Assembly (NCBI GenBank): GCA_946406115.1
Contig: OX291555.1
Location: forward strand, 14,526,001-14,590,000
DNA: 64,000 nucleotides
Origin: Apoda limacodes
Lineage: Eukaryota; Arthropoda; Insecta; Lepidoptera; Limacodidae
Direction of reading: 5' to 3'
Shown here: positions 46,915 to 58,734 of the stretch, one piece after another
How positions within the stretch are numbered: position 1 is the stretch's first letter
Layout of the letters: each line of letters opens with the position of its first letter
Program-made: the position numbers and the translations under genes
The notes under the pieces: generated by a model
Told to the model about the DNA's origin: nothing
Database searches by the model: none
What the model saw: the letters and a program-made list of their open reading frames with translations, nothing else

Positions 46915-47339
46915 CACTCGTCGTTGATAATGGATTAATGTTATTGACAAAAACATATACATACGTAGTTATTTATTGGCCACAAGAAAAGCGGAAATTG
47001 AATTCGATAATACTAACAAATTTACATGCAATGATACTCAAATAATAACTTTAGTGCTTTATAAATATTTACAAGTATTTAAAAATAAAAAAAAATATCA
47101 TGTATCTATATACATATACTGTACACTATATACATATACCGTAACAGACTGTCTGACACAACCTAAACTGCTGGGTCTAGAGACTTAAAAATTTGGATAG
47201 AGGTTGCTGTTACATCGTAGGCTAGCATTCCATATTGAAAGGATTTTGAAAAAACCATCGATTATTCATACATTCATCTATGACGAGTTACTAATAAAAT
47301 AGGAGCTTAAAAATTAGTTCGGCAGCAAGTACCACACGA

Positions 47340-47570
47340 GCAACTTCTCTTGATAATATTTTTTAGAACAGTTTTTTAGAACAAAACGCTAGAGCGATTT
47401 TGCTCAAACTCCTTTCAGATCTAAGTCATGACATGGCATATCGATTGATATGGTCACGAGACAAATTGGTCCACTGGTTCTTGAGATATCGAGAAGCACA
47501 AAGACAAAACGCGAATTTAGCGATTTCGATTTTCTGACCTATTATAATAACATCCCTCAGAGAAGTTAAT
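47340..47570 (-). repeat. Dispersed repeat with CATGACTTAGATCTGAAAGG, copy 2
   Basis: Complement of 17250-17540: AACTCCTTTCAGATCTAAGT + CATGACATGGCATATCGATT, and CGATTTCGATTTTCTGACCT. The microsatellite present in copy 1 is absent here. Confidence 0.7.
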
Positions 47571-48414
47571 AGTAAAATATAGCGTAACATCCATAAAAAT
47601 AATAAAAAAACTCACACGCTTACCCACATGTAAAATTTTTGCCACGCTCAACCTTTTTTTTTTATATTCAGTTGGCATTATTAGAGAGGTGAAAAAAACT
47701 ATGTCAAGTTCATTTTTTAACGCAGCATTTTTAATAAAACTTGCCTAGTGCGAGTCTGACTCGCGCCCCGAATTAGTCTTGTTCTTATTCAGTCACTAAA
47801 CTGATCGCTCCGTACTAGTACATTCTTTCAGATGTACTAGTACAGTATTCTAGTACTATTAGTTCAGTAGTATGTACACTATGTAGTACGGATGAGCTAA
47901 AACGTGTCAATTTTCATATCAGTCTGTATAATCCTATTACAAGACCCGATTAGCGAACACGACAGCATCATACGTAGGTATTTTGCTTTTTATTTTTTGC
48001 TTTCCAACCAAAATGATAAAAACGAACCTTGGTATGACTTCGGTGTCTGTCTGTGTGTACCAGGAGTATTTAATATTAATCTCGGTAAAAAGTAAAAGTG
48101 TATAAAAATGTGGATTCGATTCGATATACGTGTGAGTATAGGAGCCTTTAGTTTGAAAACCTTGATAAGGGTAAATAAGTTATACAAAATTAATTTGCCA
48201 TAATTTTCCCAGTAATAACGTTTTTGTTGTTGCAAATGTTGCTTCGTTTAGGCCTATCTGGTGCTATTTTAAATGTCTAAACCTAACACATAAAAAGTAA
48301 AAATCTTTAAAAAAAGGCCCAAACGTACTAGGTACCGCCACCAAAGCACTTATCAATCAACTATGACATTATTTATTAATTTATTTAAGCACACATATAT
48401 ATATTCACAGTGAA
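47571..48414. other. Intronic DNA with a GTACTAGTAC cluster
   Basis: GTGCGAGTCTGACTCGCGCC near 47749 resembles the start box of the TCGGCCAAGTG family. Around 47808-47890 the palindrome-like GTACTAGTAC/CTAGTACT recurs several times. No gene. Confidence 0.4.
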
Positions 48415-48925
48415 CCCGTCAAGCGTCCCCGTACTAAGGGAATTATCCGCCCTTGCCGCGTACAAACGGACATACACCTAACTTTATTATGTTTATTTCA
48501 CTTTATTTATTTTTAGGTATGTTCCCTAATATTTACAGTATAAAAAAAAAGTAATAAGAATAAGTTTATGATAAATATAATAAGTAATAATAAATTTATT
48601 TACTAAAAAAAGGCATAGTTTTTTATATATAGCACATTATCCGGGGTCAAAATGAACACTATGCTACTGTTAATAAAATCCAAAATCCAACTCAAAATGG
48701 CGCAACATAAATGGCGGCGGGATCAATTTACCAAAACAATTTCTGATAAAAAAATATTAAAGGCACAAAATATTGTCCATCCAAAAATACTAGAACGTAG
48801 GACAGGCCATTGGCTTCACTTCTGAATACTTACAATTAGCCTGTCTGATAAAAGTCGTCCTGAAAAAAATCCCCCGCGACACAAGTCGCTTAGAGACCAC
48901 TGTGGTCCCTAGGACGCGTAACGGG
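48415..48925. mobile_element. Non-autonomous piggyBac-like element
   Basis: About 511 bp. The left end CCCGTCAAGCGTCCCC and right end GGACGCGTAACGGG are inverted repeats, both starting with CCCG as piggyBac ends do. TTAA follows the right end (48926-48929); the left flank is TGAA, a one-base decay of the expected TTAA. The interior is non-coding. Confidence 0.6.
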
Positions 48926-49229
48926 TTAAAATACATATTACCGTGCACATACATTAAACACTAAATATGAATAACGAATGCAGTAACTTGAGTGACAGAC
49001 AACAACTAATAAGCGTCAAGCGACAAATATCAATGAACTATGAAACATTACTGACTGAATTAATTCAGGTACTAGATTCACTTGTACTGTTCTTTCATAA
49101 AATAGAATTTATGTTGTGAACTTTAAAGTTGTAATTAATACGAGGCATGAAACGGGAAGTACTCCATAGGTTTTAATTTATTTGTGAATATACGACTAAA
49201 ATGGTCGTATTTTTTTTGTGTTGACAAAG

Positions 49230-49390
49230 GAGCTTGTTTTTTTTCAGCTTCAAGTGACCGTAGACCTTAGTATTTGATATTAATTGATACTTTCACGCGT
49301 TCCTGAGAAAAACGGTCTTGACTGACAGATAGACAGACGGACAACAAAGTGAAACTATAAGGGGTTATTCTTAGTATTCGGTCATCGGTG
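49230..49390 (+). repeat. Dispersed repeat fragment with CAGATAGACAGACGGACA
   Basis: GACTGACAGATAGACAGACG + GACAACAAAGTGAAACTATA matches the same broad non-coding family as the end of 29590-29920. Confidence 0.45.
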
Positions 49391-51309
49391 TAGGATTTTG
49401 TGACGATACCATATTTATGCCTTAACATTTTCGTAATACAATGTGTTTATTCAAGATTTAGCGCGAAGATTTTCATTAGTAAACAATTCTCAATGGACGT
49501 AATACCAATAGCAAAATGCATCTTTAAATTACAATGGCGCGTTCAAATATTCAAGTTCAGTAATTTTATACATTAGATGATTTATGAATTCGAACTCTAG
49601 ACAAAATAAAGTTGCGTAAAATTTTGAACCTGTGGCGCGAGAATGAATGCTTTAAAGCTAACTATGATTAGAGAGAATGTTTTTAAGCAAGCGTTGATTG
49701 GTTTGTTCGAACGTTCTGTGATTGGTGGTAGTTTTAAGAGCGCTGATTGGGAGTTTTATAATGTTGAATATAACCGCGAAAGTTTAAGTTACTTAGAACT
49801 TTTATAATATTGAAAACGCCCGCGAGACTTACCTAAGTCAGTCGTTTAACAACCATTAGGGTAGCCTCGTACAATAAAAATTCTAACAAATTTTAAAAGG
49901 TAGTTGACTTGATTTTCACGTATTTCGTATAATGGTATGACGTGTTAGTTTATTTGAAATTACCCGGGGTTTGTTGGAACTTTATGAACATTTAGAACAT
50001 AATATTTATATTCTATTGGGATTCTATTAATTTATGATAATTAGGCCTATTATGTAGACCGTTAATATTAATCCAGGACTATATAATAGTACCCCAACCG
50101 ACATAACTAGTTTTATACTTAAAAGATATTCTTTTTTCTTAAAGTTAATTAAGGTCGGAAATTCGTCCGGAATAAAAAACAGGATGGAGGTGTTTGAAAT
50201 GTGGGGTGAGAACGTTGTTACATACAGAACATTCAATTGCCGTCGGTTAAATTGTCGAAACGCTGCCCGAGAAGAAAACCATAGCCTACGCTTGTGAGTT
50301 AATAGAAGCTACCTAGGAACCACGTGGGGTTAAACTACAGCTAGATTGTGCCACCATTACTAGTTAGTAAATACTTTTATATTACAAATTATTATATTGT
50401 ATGTGCGTTGTGAAATTCTTTAGGTTCTGTTTTAAAAATATCTAAATTAATGTTAAAGCATCGTAATGACAAGTTCGCCTTTTTTGCCGGTTAGAAATTT
50501 ATGGTAGAAAGAAGTCTCAATCACCTCAGTAGAAAGGAATATATCGACGGACCTTGTTTCTAGGACAATTTCAGCTAGGTAAAGATAAGTCTTCTATAAA
50601 AGTTGAAGTGGGAACTAAAATTATACCAGCCATAATAATTATATAGCCCACTAAAGAACTAGGTCTGCCAAGAGATACAGTAATTACTATTTGTAATCCA
50701 TGTCCATCCTTAGCGGCGTTAATAGGGTTTTACTATTTTGGCTGGTTAGCTAGTGTAGGTGAGCGCTGATGTGCATTGTAAGGGGGCGCCCCTTAAACCT
50801 ACTTTCAGGTCGCAAGTCCTGAACGCTTAGCTACCTGATTTTACTTTCAAATGTGGAAGTAGCATCAATTAGGGTTCCTTTGTGTAGGGATGACGGAAAA
50901 TCATATAATCTCTTTAGTACCTGTTTCCTTTAGTTCTGATATTCAAGTGTTTGATTTGTTTAGGTGTTTTTGTACAGACTTTAGAAATGGTAAAAATTCA
51001 AAGTGGACATTATTTATGATCGTAGATTTAGCTATATTTATTTCTTGATTTTTTTCCTTTACACTTATTTGTATACTATTGTTTGCTTTATTACTCTGAC
51101 GTACCTCTAAAACAACTGGGTTACTACTTATTTAACACAACGGTTTTCGGGTCCAAGCACTTTTGACGATCACGCTTGGCCAAATTAGATAATTATCTAC
51201 ATCACTATTAAATATTTATTTCGATTTAATTTCTCTCACTCGTTAAGTGAGTGGGGTTGAGGCTGCGAAGTTTCCTAAAACATTTTAATAATATATTTAT
51301 ATTTCTATA
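49391..51309. other. Intronic DNA, possible solo LTR or promoter patch
   Basis: Between 49631 and 49850 three GATTGG (inverted CCAAT) boxes occur within 60 bp (49696, about 49720, 49745), followed by TTTTATAATGTTG and the arthropod initiator-like TCAGTCG at about 49838. This could be a retroelement LTR; no second LTR was found. A GGGGGCGCCCC palindrome is at about 50784. No gene elsewhere. Confidence 0.3.
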
Positions 51310-51510
51310 AGAAGCGGGGACGTTACAATTTCAACGGCAACTCCTCAATTACTAAACGAATAATACTTGACGTTTTCAAGTAGCTTATGTCCTTTTCTGG
51401 GACTCAAAACTATCTGCATGCCAATTTCATCTTGATCGGTACAGCGGTTTCACCGTGAAAAGGTAACAGACAGATTTACTTTCGCATTTATAATATTTAT
51501 TATTATATTA
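51310..51510 (+). mobile_element. LINE-derived repeat ending TTTATAATATT
   Basis: AGCTTATGTCCTTTTCTGGG + ACTCAAAACTATCTGCATGC + CAATTTCATCTTGATCGGTA + GTTTCACCGTGAAA + AACAGACAGATTTACTTTCG + CATTTATAATATT is a common lepidopteran repeat; the 5' part is eroded. Confidence 0.65.
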
Positions 51511-51670
51511 TATTCATGGATAGTATGGATAGTTTTAAGTATATGTATATACATATGATTGTGCAAAAATATAATTATGATGGCGCTAGTACTATTAAAT
51601 GGAATTCTCTTTAATATCTAAATTCCTTCACTCGATTAACTATATTTGACGCTTCACATGGTGCGTGCGT

Positions 51671-51813
51671 AAAATAAGTTAGTAAGCTACAACAAAAAAA
51701 TTCAAACATGTCAATTTTTTTTTTGTTTTTATGTAGCATAGGGGATGCTACATAAAAACAAAAAAAAAATTGACATGTTTGAATTTTTTTGTTGTAGCTT
51801 ACTAACTTATTTT
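51671..51813. repeat. Perfect 69-bp inverted repeat with 5-bp loop
   Basis: The left arm, 51671-51739 (starting AAAATAAGTTAGTAAGCTAC), and the right arm, 51745-51813, are exact reverse complements. The loop is AGGGG. A transcript would form one uninterrupted hairpin of 69 base pairs. No mismatch means it is very young, under selection, or an assembly/replication artefact. Confidence 0.95.
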
Positions 51814-51884
51814 AAATTACCTAATAAGTGCTTCGGTACATATTGTATACTCTTTAGCTAATTATCAAAGTATTGTATTACTAC

Positions 51885-52005
51885 TTTAGATGGAACTTCT
51901 TGCCAGCTCTTTTTGGCAGAAATTAACATTGTTTACATTGTATTGACGATTCAAAAGTGTTCTAAGAAACCTACTTGAATAAAGTTTGATTTGAGTTTAG
52001 TCCTT
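51885..52005 (+). mobile_element. Jockey-like LINE 3' tail
   Basis: TTCTTGCCAGCTCTTTTTGG + CTTGAATAAAGTTTGATTTG + AGTTT resembles the 3' end seen at 13800-13926: a short conserved phrase, then AATAAA and a T/GA-rich tail. Confidence 0.55.
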
Positions 52006-53025
52006 ATTTCCTCTTGAGGAACGTAAACCTAAAAAAAAAGGTATTTATCCAATAGAATCGAAATCGACCGATTGTTCCCGTCTTTAAAATGACCGCATAG
52101 CGTCCAATGCGTCGCAAGTTTTAACTCGTTCGTTCGTTTACAATCGACTGTGGTCGGCCGCAACTAATACGGCTGTTGTTCGAATTGGCGACAGCTATCA
52201 AAACATCCGTGAAAATACGTTGCTCAATTCTGTTTTATGTTCTGAAAGCTCATCCGGTTAAAAAAGTGTAGGTACTACATTTTCCACTTATTTCTTTGAG
52301 CTAAAAAAAATTGGTGCACATAAATATATCTGATGACTATGCTGCTGCAGCCAGAATACCCTGCATATCCTTTACACCTCTACACCCACAAACGCGTTTG
52401 GGCTTGTTTTAATCAGTGTTTAACTTTTTGTGCTAATTAAATATTGAATATTTTATATATATACTTATATGTAATAAGTACGTTTTGCAAAAATTATAAC
52501 CACAAGGCCGGAAATGTTTTTACTGAGAATATAGATATTACCTCAGCCATATTGATAGTTATACCTACATATATGTAAAATCAAGATTTACCACCCTCTG
52601 TACGGTTGAACACAAGCGACTAGACTACACTAGAGCGACATAAGAGCTATATTAAATTCCTTAGTAACGTATTATCCTGCGATATGAGTATGCACTCGAC
52701 TTACAAGAAACTGTAATTGTTCGTGGCTACGCTGACATATTTCTTTAACGCAGAAATGTATAGTTATATATATATAGTTATAATTTTATACATGTAATGC
52801 TTAGATGTGCGTTTTTTAGTAGGATAGAAAATAGATCTCTTGCTTTCTAATTTAACCTCAAAATGTTTACATGGACTGTATAAATTAATTTGTTAATGTT
52901 TGTTGCTCTTACAAAAACTGTGTCAACTTAAGATATTTCACATATTTTGCTTCAAATAAAATAAAAACAGTTTAAAAACGTCCGAAGACGTTTTTTCGCA
53001 TTCTTTATGAACACTTAAGAGAACT
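52006..53025. other. Intronic DNA with a CpG-richer patch
   Basis: 52060-52240 is CpG-richer (ACTCGTTCGTTCGTTTACAA, GTGGTCGGCCGCAAC) and not obviously repetitive. It could be an untranslated first exon or regulatory island; no ATG-led frame or donor site stands out. Confidence 0.3.
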
Positions 53026-53029
53026 TAAG

Positions 53030-53235
53030 AGCGAGATGCATGTTTGACATCAAAATTCCCGGATTGAAAACGCTTAAACCAACGTTGTGCTACTGTTACT
53101 GACACTGCATTAGGTCCATAATCATTACAATTATTTTTTTCGCGGCTTGCGTTGAATTTTTTTCTTTTTAGTAATACAATTTTAAAAAGTATACGTATAG
53201 AATTTCTTCATTAGATTCCATCATTTTGACCGAAA
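53030..53235 (-). pseudogene. mariner transposase N-terminal fragment
   Basis: The minus strand encodes VTVAQRWFKRFQSGNFDVKH (about 53045-53110), the second helix-turn-helix block of mariner transposases, preceded by NDYGPNAVS and, in another frame, STQAAKKI and MESNEEI. A stop follows ASRS. DNA-binding parts only; no DDD catalytic motifs. Inverted repeats were not found. Confidence 0.7.
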
Positions 53236-53772
53236 GAAAAACAAATGAAAAATAGCGGGGAAACAACATTTTATTATTTTGTTTCCTTTTTTTTGTCATT
53301 TAATGTCATCAAAACCAGCCAGATACAAAAAGTACAGCCAAAGAGATTTTTTTACAAGTTATCTATATGCAAAAAGACTATTTCCCCGACCTATTTTACT
53401 ATATGAATTTTGATCCTTATTCTAAAAACTTCCGTAAAAGCCAGAAACATGTAAATATTATATAAATATTGATCCTTATTCCGGAACCCGCTTATCGATT
53501 TTTAACTTTCACACCAATACTTGAAACGTTTGTCCTATAACTACCTTTGCTTATATATATAAATATATATTATTTTATATATATTATATAAAATAATAAT
53601 TTAGTACTGACAAAAAAACCTAATTCACTTCGCTTCATGAAAACGTTATAATGTAGCGTAATTTGTAAGCTGATCTTCAGAAATTGTTGGTTATAAATTA
53701 AAATACCAGTTTAGGTTTTAAACTTTAAAATGAAAACAACCAATCGAAACCTCCATTCTTCTCCATTGTAGT

Positions 53773-54047
53773 TGATTTAAGGAAAATAGAGTCGTTAACC
53801 TTAAAATGAATGTCACCACACTAACCACAACGCAAGTCGTTCATCGCATGGATATATAGTGCATATGTATAGTCAAAATCTTAATAAAAGTGTCTTTGAC
53901 CACGTGCCATCGCGCTATGAAGTTTGGATGGTTTCCTTTGGTTAAGTATTCGCCTTTTTATTAAACGTTTAATAATAGAATAAATATATGGCTAGGTTAT
54001 TACATTACAACCCAAGTGGTAAAATTATATAAGTAAGAACACGCGAA
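53773..54047 (+). repeat. 275-bp direct repeat, left copy
   Basis: Begins TGATTTAAGGAAAATAGAGT and ends near AATTATATAAGTAAGAACAC. It aligns over its full length with 55691-55970: AGAGTCGTTAACCTT, CACCACACTAACCAC, GCAAGTCGTTCATCGC, CAAAATCTTAATAAAAGTGT, GCCATCGCGCTATGAAGTTT, CAACCCAAGTGGTAAAATTA. Confidence 0.85.
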
Positions 54048-54475
54048 GACGTTTGCCGAGAAGTTCGGGTCCAGTAAGTTACATGAAAATTAGCTTATTC
54101 GAATTCGATTTAATAAAACCGTTACTTAAACATATAAGTTGGTAACTTTGGAAACATAAATAACTAATTTTAGTCATTATTATTTACCAGCTCTTAAATA
54201 ACATCTGCTATGCCTCGCCAGCGAGCTTCGGCGCGTCGCTAAAAAGGAAAAGTAAAATAGAGCGATTAAATATTTCCAACTGCTAAGATCTTAGCAAACT
54301 TCTTTTATTTCAGCTATTCGCCTCAATACTTTATAGACGTTGGATGGCACTACATTTGACTTAGTTTTTAATAATAATATGTCTAACTGTAGGCCAACTC
54401 AACTGTAAATACTTTTTCATTTACTTTTGCCGTAGTAACCATATTAACATTAACCTTCCTGAATCTTTAACCTTT

Positions 54476-54900
54476 AGGGCGCGTTCGTTCTGGGATTCAG
54501 AGTTCCCACGAATTATACTTTTCACACTTTTGATAACGCCAGTTTTGCCACCGACACCTATCGTTCGTTTAGCTTTGAAACGTTACTAACAAAATTTTTG
54601 GTTACAAAACTTGCAATACGAACGCTTAGCGTACACACACACATATACCATAAACAATGAATATGTATAGGCAGTTTGACAGATTAACACAAAAACCCAA
54701 CCTCCAGACATGGGTCTAAAGCTTAATTTTTCGGTAGCATAAGTGACAAAAATAACAAAAATATCGTAAACGAACGCATGACAGTTTGTCACAGATGATA
54801 CTAAAATTTTGATATTTTTGATACCAATGCTAAACGAACGCATGACAGGTGGCAAAAGTAATGAAAATAATGATTCTGCATCCCAGAACGAACGCGCCCT
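54476..54900. mobile_element. Non-autonomous hAT-like element
   Basis: 425 bp with perfect 20-bp inverted repeats, AGGGCGCGTTCGTTCTGGGA and its complement. Flanks are TAACCTTT (54468-54475) and TAACCTTC (54901-54908), an 8-bp duplication with one mismatch. Subterminal AAACGAACGCATGACAG occurs twice near the right end and CGTTCGTTTAGC inverted near the left, as is usual for hAT transposase binding sites. Overlapping short frames are not genes. Confidence 0.75.
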
Positions 54901-54908
54901 TAACCTTC

Positions 54909-55690
54909 CTAATTTTCTTTCACTTTGCTACGCTGTCGTATTACACACACACAATTCATTATTTTGTCGTTAAGAATTACCTCAGCCACACACATCTATA
55001 TACACTTCTCAATTCTCTTTTTTCGTCGGCATTGATTGCACTTTCATGCACCGTTTGCCATACCCAGTGGTGTTGAAACCAACAAACCTTCATGAATAGC
55101 CAACCATGCTCGACATACCGCATTCCTACTTCTTGAAATGCCACTATGTCAATAATTCTTTCACATGTTTTACTTTTTTTCCTTCCACAATAACAGTGCA
55201 TTCTAAAAGATTCATTCCTTTTAAAAACCATAATTTCATCTAACTTACATAGATTAACGTTAATTCCACTCCTTTTCAGTAAAACATCTAAGTTATTACC
55301 ATTTCTTGTAACTCATCTCCTGGTGATGCAGGGAGCAACTGCAGTAGTTTATTATTTTGAGCGACAACACCAAAAAACTCACATTTCAAAAGTAAGATTT
55401 AACGGCAATTTTCATTCTCATCGGTTATTCGACGACGAATAGTATACTTATTATAAGTTCACAAATTATACGACCTCATGTTAAAACCTATAAGTATTCA
55501 CTGAATCGAAATAAGGCAAAAGCAGCTTTAACAAAATGAGAAATTCTATTGATTTATTCATGTTCAAGACTGACACAAATACCGCAGCTGGCCCGATTTG
55601 AATAATCCTTCCTTTAGAGTGGACATCGAAAACATTTCATACGAAAAAAAAACAAATAGTTTTCTGAGGAATTAGGGAAACTGAGAAGGC
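54909..55690. other. DNA between the direct repeats, nothing firm
   Basis: The minus-strand frame at 54977-55231 (84 codons) includes CERIIDIVAFQEVGM, faintly like the DIxxxQE motif of LINE endonucleases, but nothing around it supports this. Confidence 0.3.
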
Positions 55691-55970
55691 TGATTTAACG
55701 AAAACAGAGTCGTTAACCTTGTAACAGATGTCACCACACTAACCACCACGCAAGTCGTTCATCGCGTGGATATACCGCGTATGTATTCAAAATCTTAATA
55801 AAAGTGTCTTCGACCGTGTGCCATCGCGCTATGAAGTTTGGATTAAGTATAAGGTTAAGTATTCGCCTTTTTAATCAACGTTTTATATTATAATATTAAT
55901 ATGGCTAGGTTATTATACTCTATTACAGTACAACCCAAGTGGTAAAATTATATAAGTAACAACTAGCGAA
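55691..55970 (+). repeat. 280-bp direct repeat, right copy
   Basis: Partner of 53773-54047, same orientation, about 1.9 kb away, diverged by scattered substitutions and small gaps. It could be LTRs of a short non-coding element (both copies start with TG) or two insertions of a dispersed family; no clean CA ends or target duplication were found. Confidence 0.85.
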
Positions 55971-57728
55971 TTTGCAGCAGAGAGCTGCCGAAATTTGTTC
56001 TCAAAGTAGAATTAGGCTAATTTTAGCCTAATCATAAATTATTCTCTGAATGTATTTTTTGAAAATACTAAACTTAATATATTTACACATATACGCGTAT
56101 AAATATGTAAACAGTTTTACTTTTTATAATGTCATGTTCAAGTGCGTATAGTTTAGCCATATTGTGTCAAAACAAGCAACGTTCCATTTTTTTCTTTTCC
56201 TTTTTGCTTCAGACAATGCTGGGAACGTACAGCTCTTAACAAAACCGCCAATGTCTAATTGATCCGACAGGATTGATCGGTTTATCCCTCCACTTGCCAC
56301 TGGCACAGTGATTGACAATGATTGAGTAATTTTCTAATGATTCATTGTCTTAACGCACTACCTCTTGTGTCCCAGGGGACTGGCAAACGTTGAATGCTTT
56401 TTATGAGTCACATGAGTAAAGAAAATAAATTGGACCCGTTCCAAGAGCTGAATTATGGAAGTAAAGGTTTTATAAACTGGAAGCGACTTCGCTCCTCAAG
56501 TTAGTTAGGTATTGCAGAAAAGTACTTTAGTCTATTGGCAGAAGATAAGAGTAGACGAAACCTATAATACTGTTGACATCTACCAAGGATTCGAAATAGC
56601 ATAGATATACTTTTCGGTGTCCTAACTAACAGGGCAATGTGAATGTCCGTCACTACAACGCAGATGTATTAACCGTCCTTGGAAGACCCTTTCATATCTA
56701 TTAATGTCTGTAAATATATTTGTAACAAAAACTGCAGGTATAAATAGTCATTCCTTTTTTATATTTACCTCATCTGGCTCCTGGTAAATCTATGTTACGT
56801 TAATTCAGTTTGATTTGAAGAGTGTTTTCATTACGACTGTCGCTTCTAGTCTTCGGAACTATACTTCATACGTCCACCCAATTACTACCAAACTAAATTA
56901 CGTTACGTAAAAGCCGTCTAGCTTTCTGACGTGTATCATACGATAAAACTCTTTGAAGAAATTTTTTTTTATATGTACCATTTTTTTCTTTTGTTTAATG
57001 GTAAAAAAAGAAAGTCGTTGTTTTTGCCATAATAGCATGTGAAGATTATATTTTCTAGGATTTAAAAAAAAAACAACAAAATATGTTCAACTATCGTATT
57101 TTCCATTAAGACTAAACCCTCCAGCTAACACTGAACTCTTGTGCTAAAACTCGAGTCAAATGTAAAGTAATGAAAGTATTCGACCTAAGGAATCCTTGAG
57201 ACAAACCTAATTTTGTGCCCTTCTACAATCTAGTATCTATGAGTTAATTATGCGCACTGGCTACATTAAGCTGTATACTGAGGCCTACATACAACGCTTC
57301 GTTGACTTTGCCATCATCAAAACGAAATGAATATGAAAACATAATACATACAATACAAAGAAACAAATTAAATAATAAATAAACACTACAGTTACGTTCT
57401 GACGCCGCGTCAGAATAATAAATTTTTTATTACTAGGTACTGAGTAATAAATCGATCAGCAAAGTACCGGTATCATAATTTTTCAAGTTTCATTCGGTTT
57501 CACTCGGCTCTCTTTCGGCAAAGTTCGTCGACCCGGAGCTCTTTTTTATATTCATCGTAAACTGACGAAAGACATTAATTTCGTTGCTACTGTCGAGGCG
57601 TTGAGGGTGGTCGAATGGGCGGTTGAGACAATCCAATAAACTATTTTTATTTATGATTTCTCGAGTGTGACGGAAAATTAGATGCGTCATGCGCTAAAAC
57701 AAAACAGCAGCAATTCTTGAAGCTCATG
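55971..57728. other. Intronic DNA, nothing recognised
   Basis: Short frames at 56124-56318 and 57490-57690 carry no known motif. The latter lies in a slightly GC-richer patch. Confidence 0.4.
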
Positions 57729-58120
57729 TAAAGATACAAAGATACAGTCTGGTGAGTCTGTTCTTATGTTCACAGATATTTAATTTACTTCATTAAAATT
57801 AAAGATACAGTCTGGTGAGTCTCTTCTTATGTACACAGATATTTGATGTACTTCATTTAACGTAATGATACTCTGGTGAGTATGTTCTTTTGTACACAGA
57901 TATTTGATTTACTTCATTAAAATTAAAGATACAGTCTGGTGAGTCTCTTCTTTTATGTACACTGATATTTGATTTACTTCATTACCGTAAAGATACAGTC
58001 TGGTGAGTCAGTTCTTATCTACACATATATTTAATTTACTTCATTAAAAGTAAAGAGACAGTCTGGTGAGTCTCTTCTTATGTACACAGATATTTGATTT
58101 ATTTCATTAAACGTACAGTA
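57729..58120 (+). repeat. Six-unit minisatellite, period about 63 bp
   Basis: Units read AAAGATACAGTCTGGTGAGT + CT-rich stretch + ATGTACACAGATATTTGATT + TACTTCATTAAA. The GT of GGTGAGT falls at 57752, 57815, 57876, 57939, 58003 and 58066, giving spacings of 61-64 bp. Units differ by a few substitutions and one 2-base insertion. Each carries a plus-strand 5' splice site consensus, CTG|GTGAGT. Confidence 0.9.
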
Positions 58121-58734
58121 ATAATCTGTATATTAAATTATGATATGTAACTTCTACGTGATATTTAACAAGTTACCTAGCTTTTACGTCTAAAATAGTA
58201 CATGTCGTAAATTTCGGATTTACACAGAGTCTGATAGGACTAACATTATATGTGTAAGTGGCCCACGCCAGGCTAATTAAAAAATCATTCTATTGGTCCT
58301 TCTGTTTTTATGTTATTAGATTGGCGCAGCGTGATTGGATAAAATATATTTATTACATTGAGATTGTCAATAAAGTCAATTAGCAATATATTCTTACATA
58401 CATAATATATGGTATATAAATAATTTATATGCAGTCATATAATGTGCAATAATGCATTTTAACAGTCAATTTGCAATGGCCCTAAGGCAAACCAGTGCGC
58501 ATTAGTAGTAGAAATCCAGCCGACAAGTTTGTTTACTATAGTTCAATTTTATTTCGTCGGTGACAGAGTGTGTTTCATTTAATTTGCACACAAAGTGAGT
58601 AACAAATCATTGCGATTACGCTCCAATGCATAAAATTTAAATTTATCTGTACTGGTTTTTACGATTCTCAGTTTATAATTTTATTTATTTTATAATTTCC
58701 TATTAATAATTACTGTGATTTAGACATGTCTGTG
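58121..58734. other. AT-rich DNA left of the large array
   Basis: No gene or repeat recognised. Confidence 0.4.
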
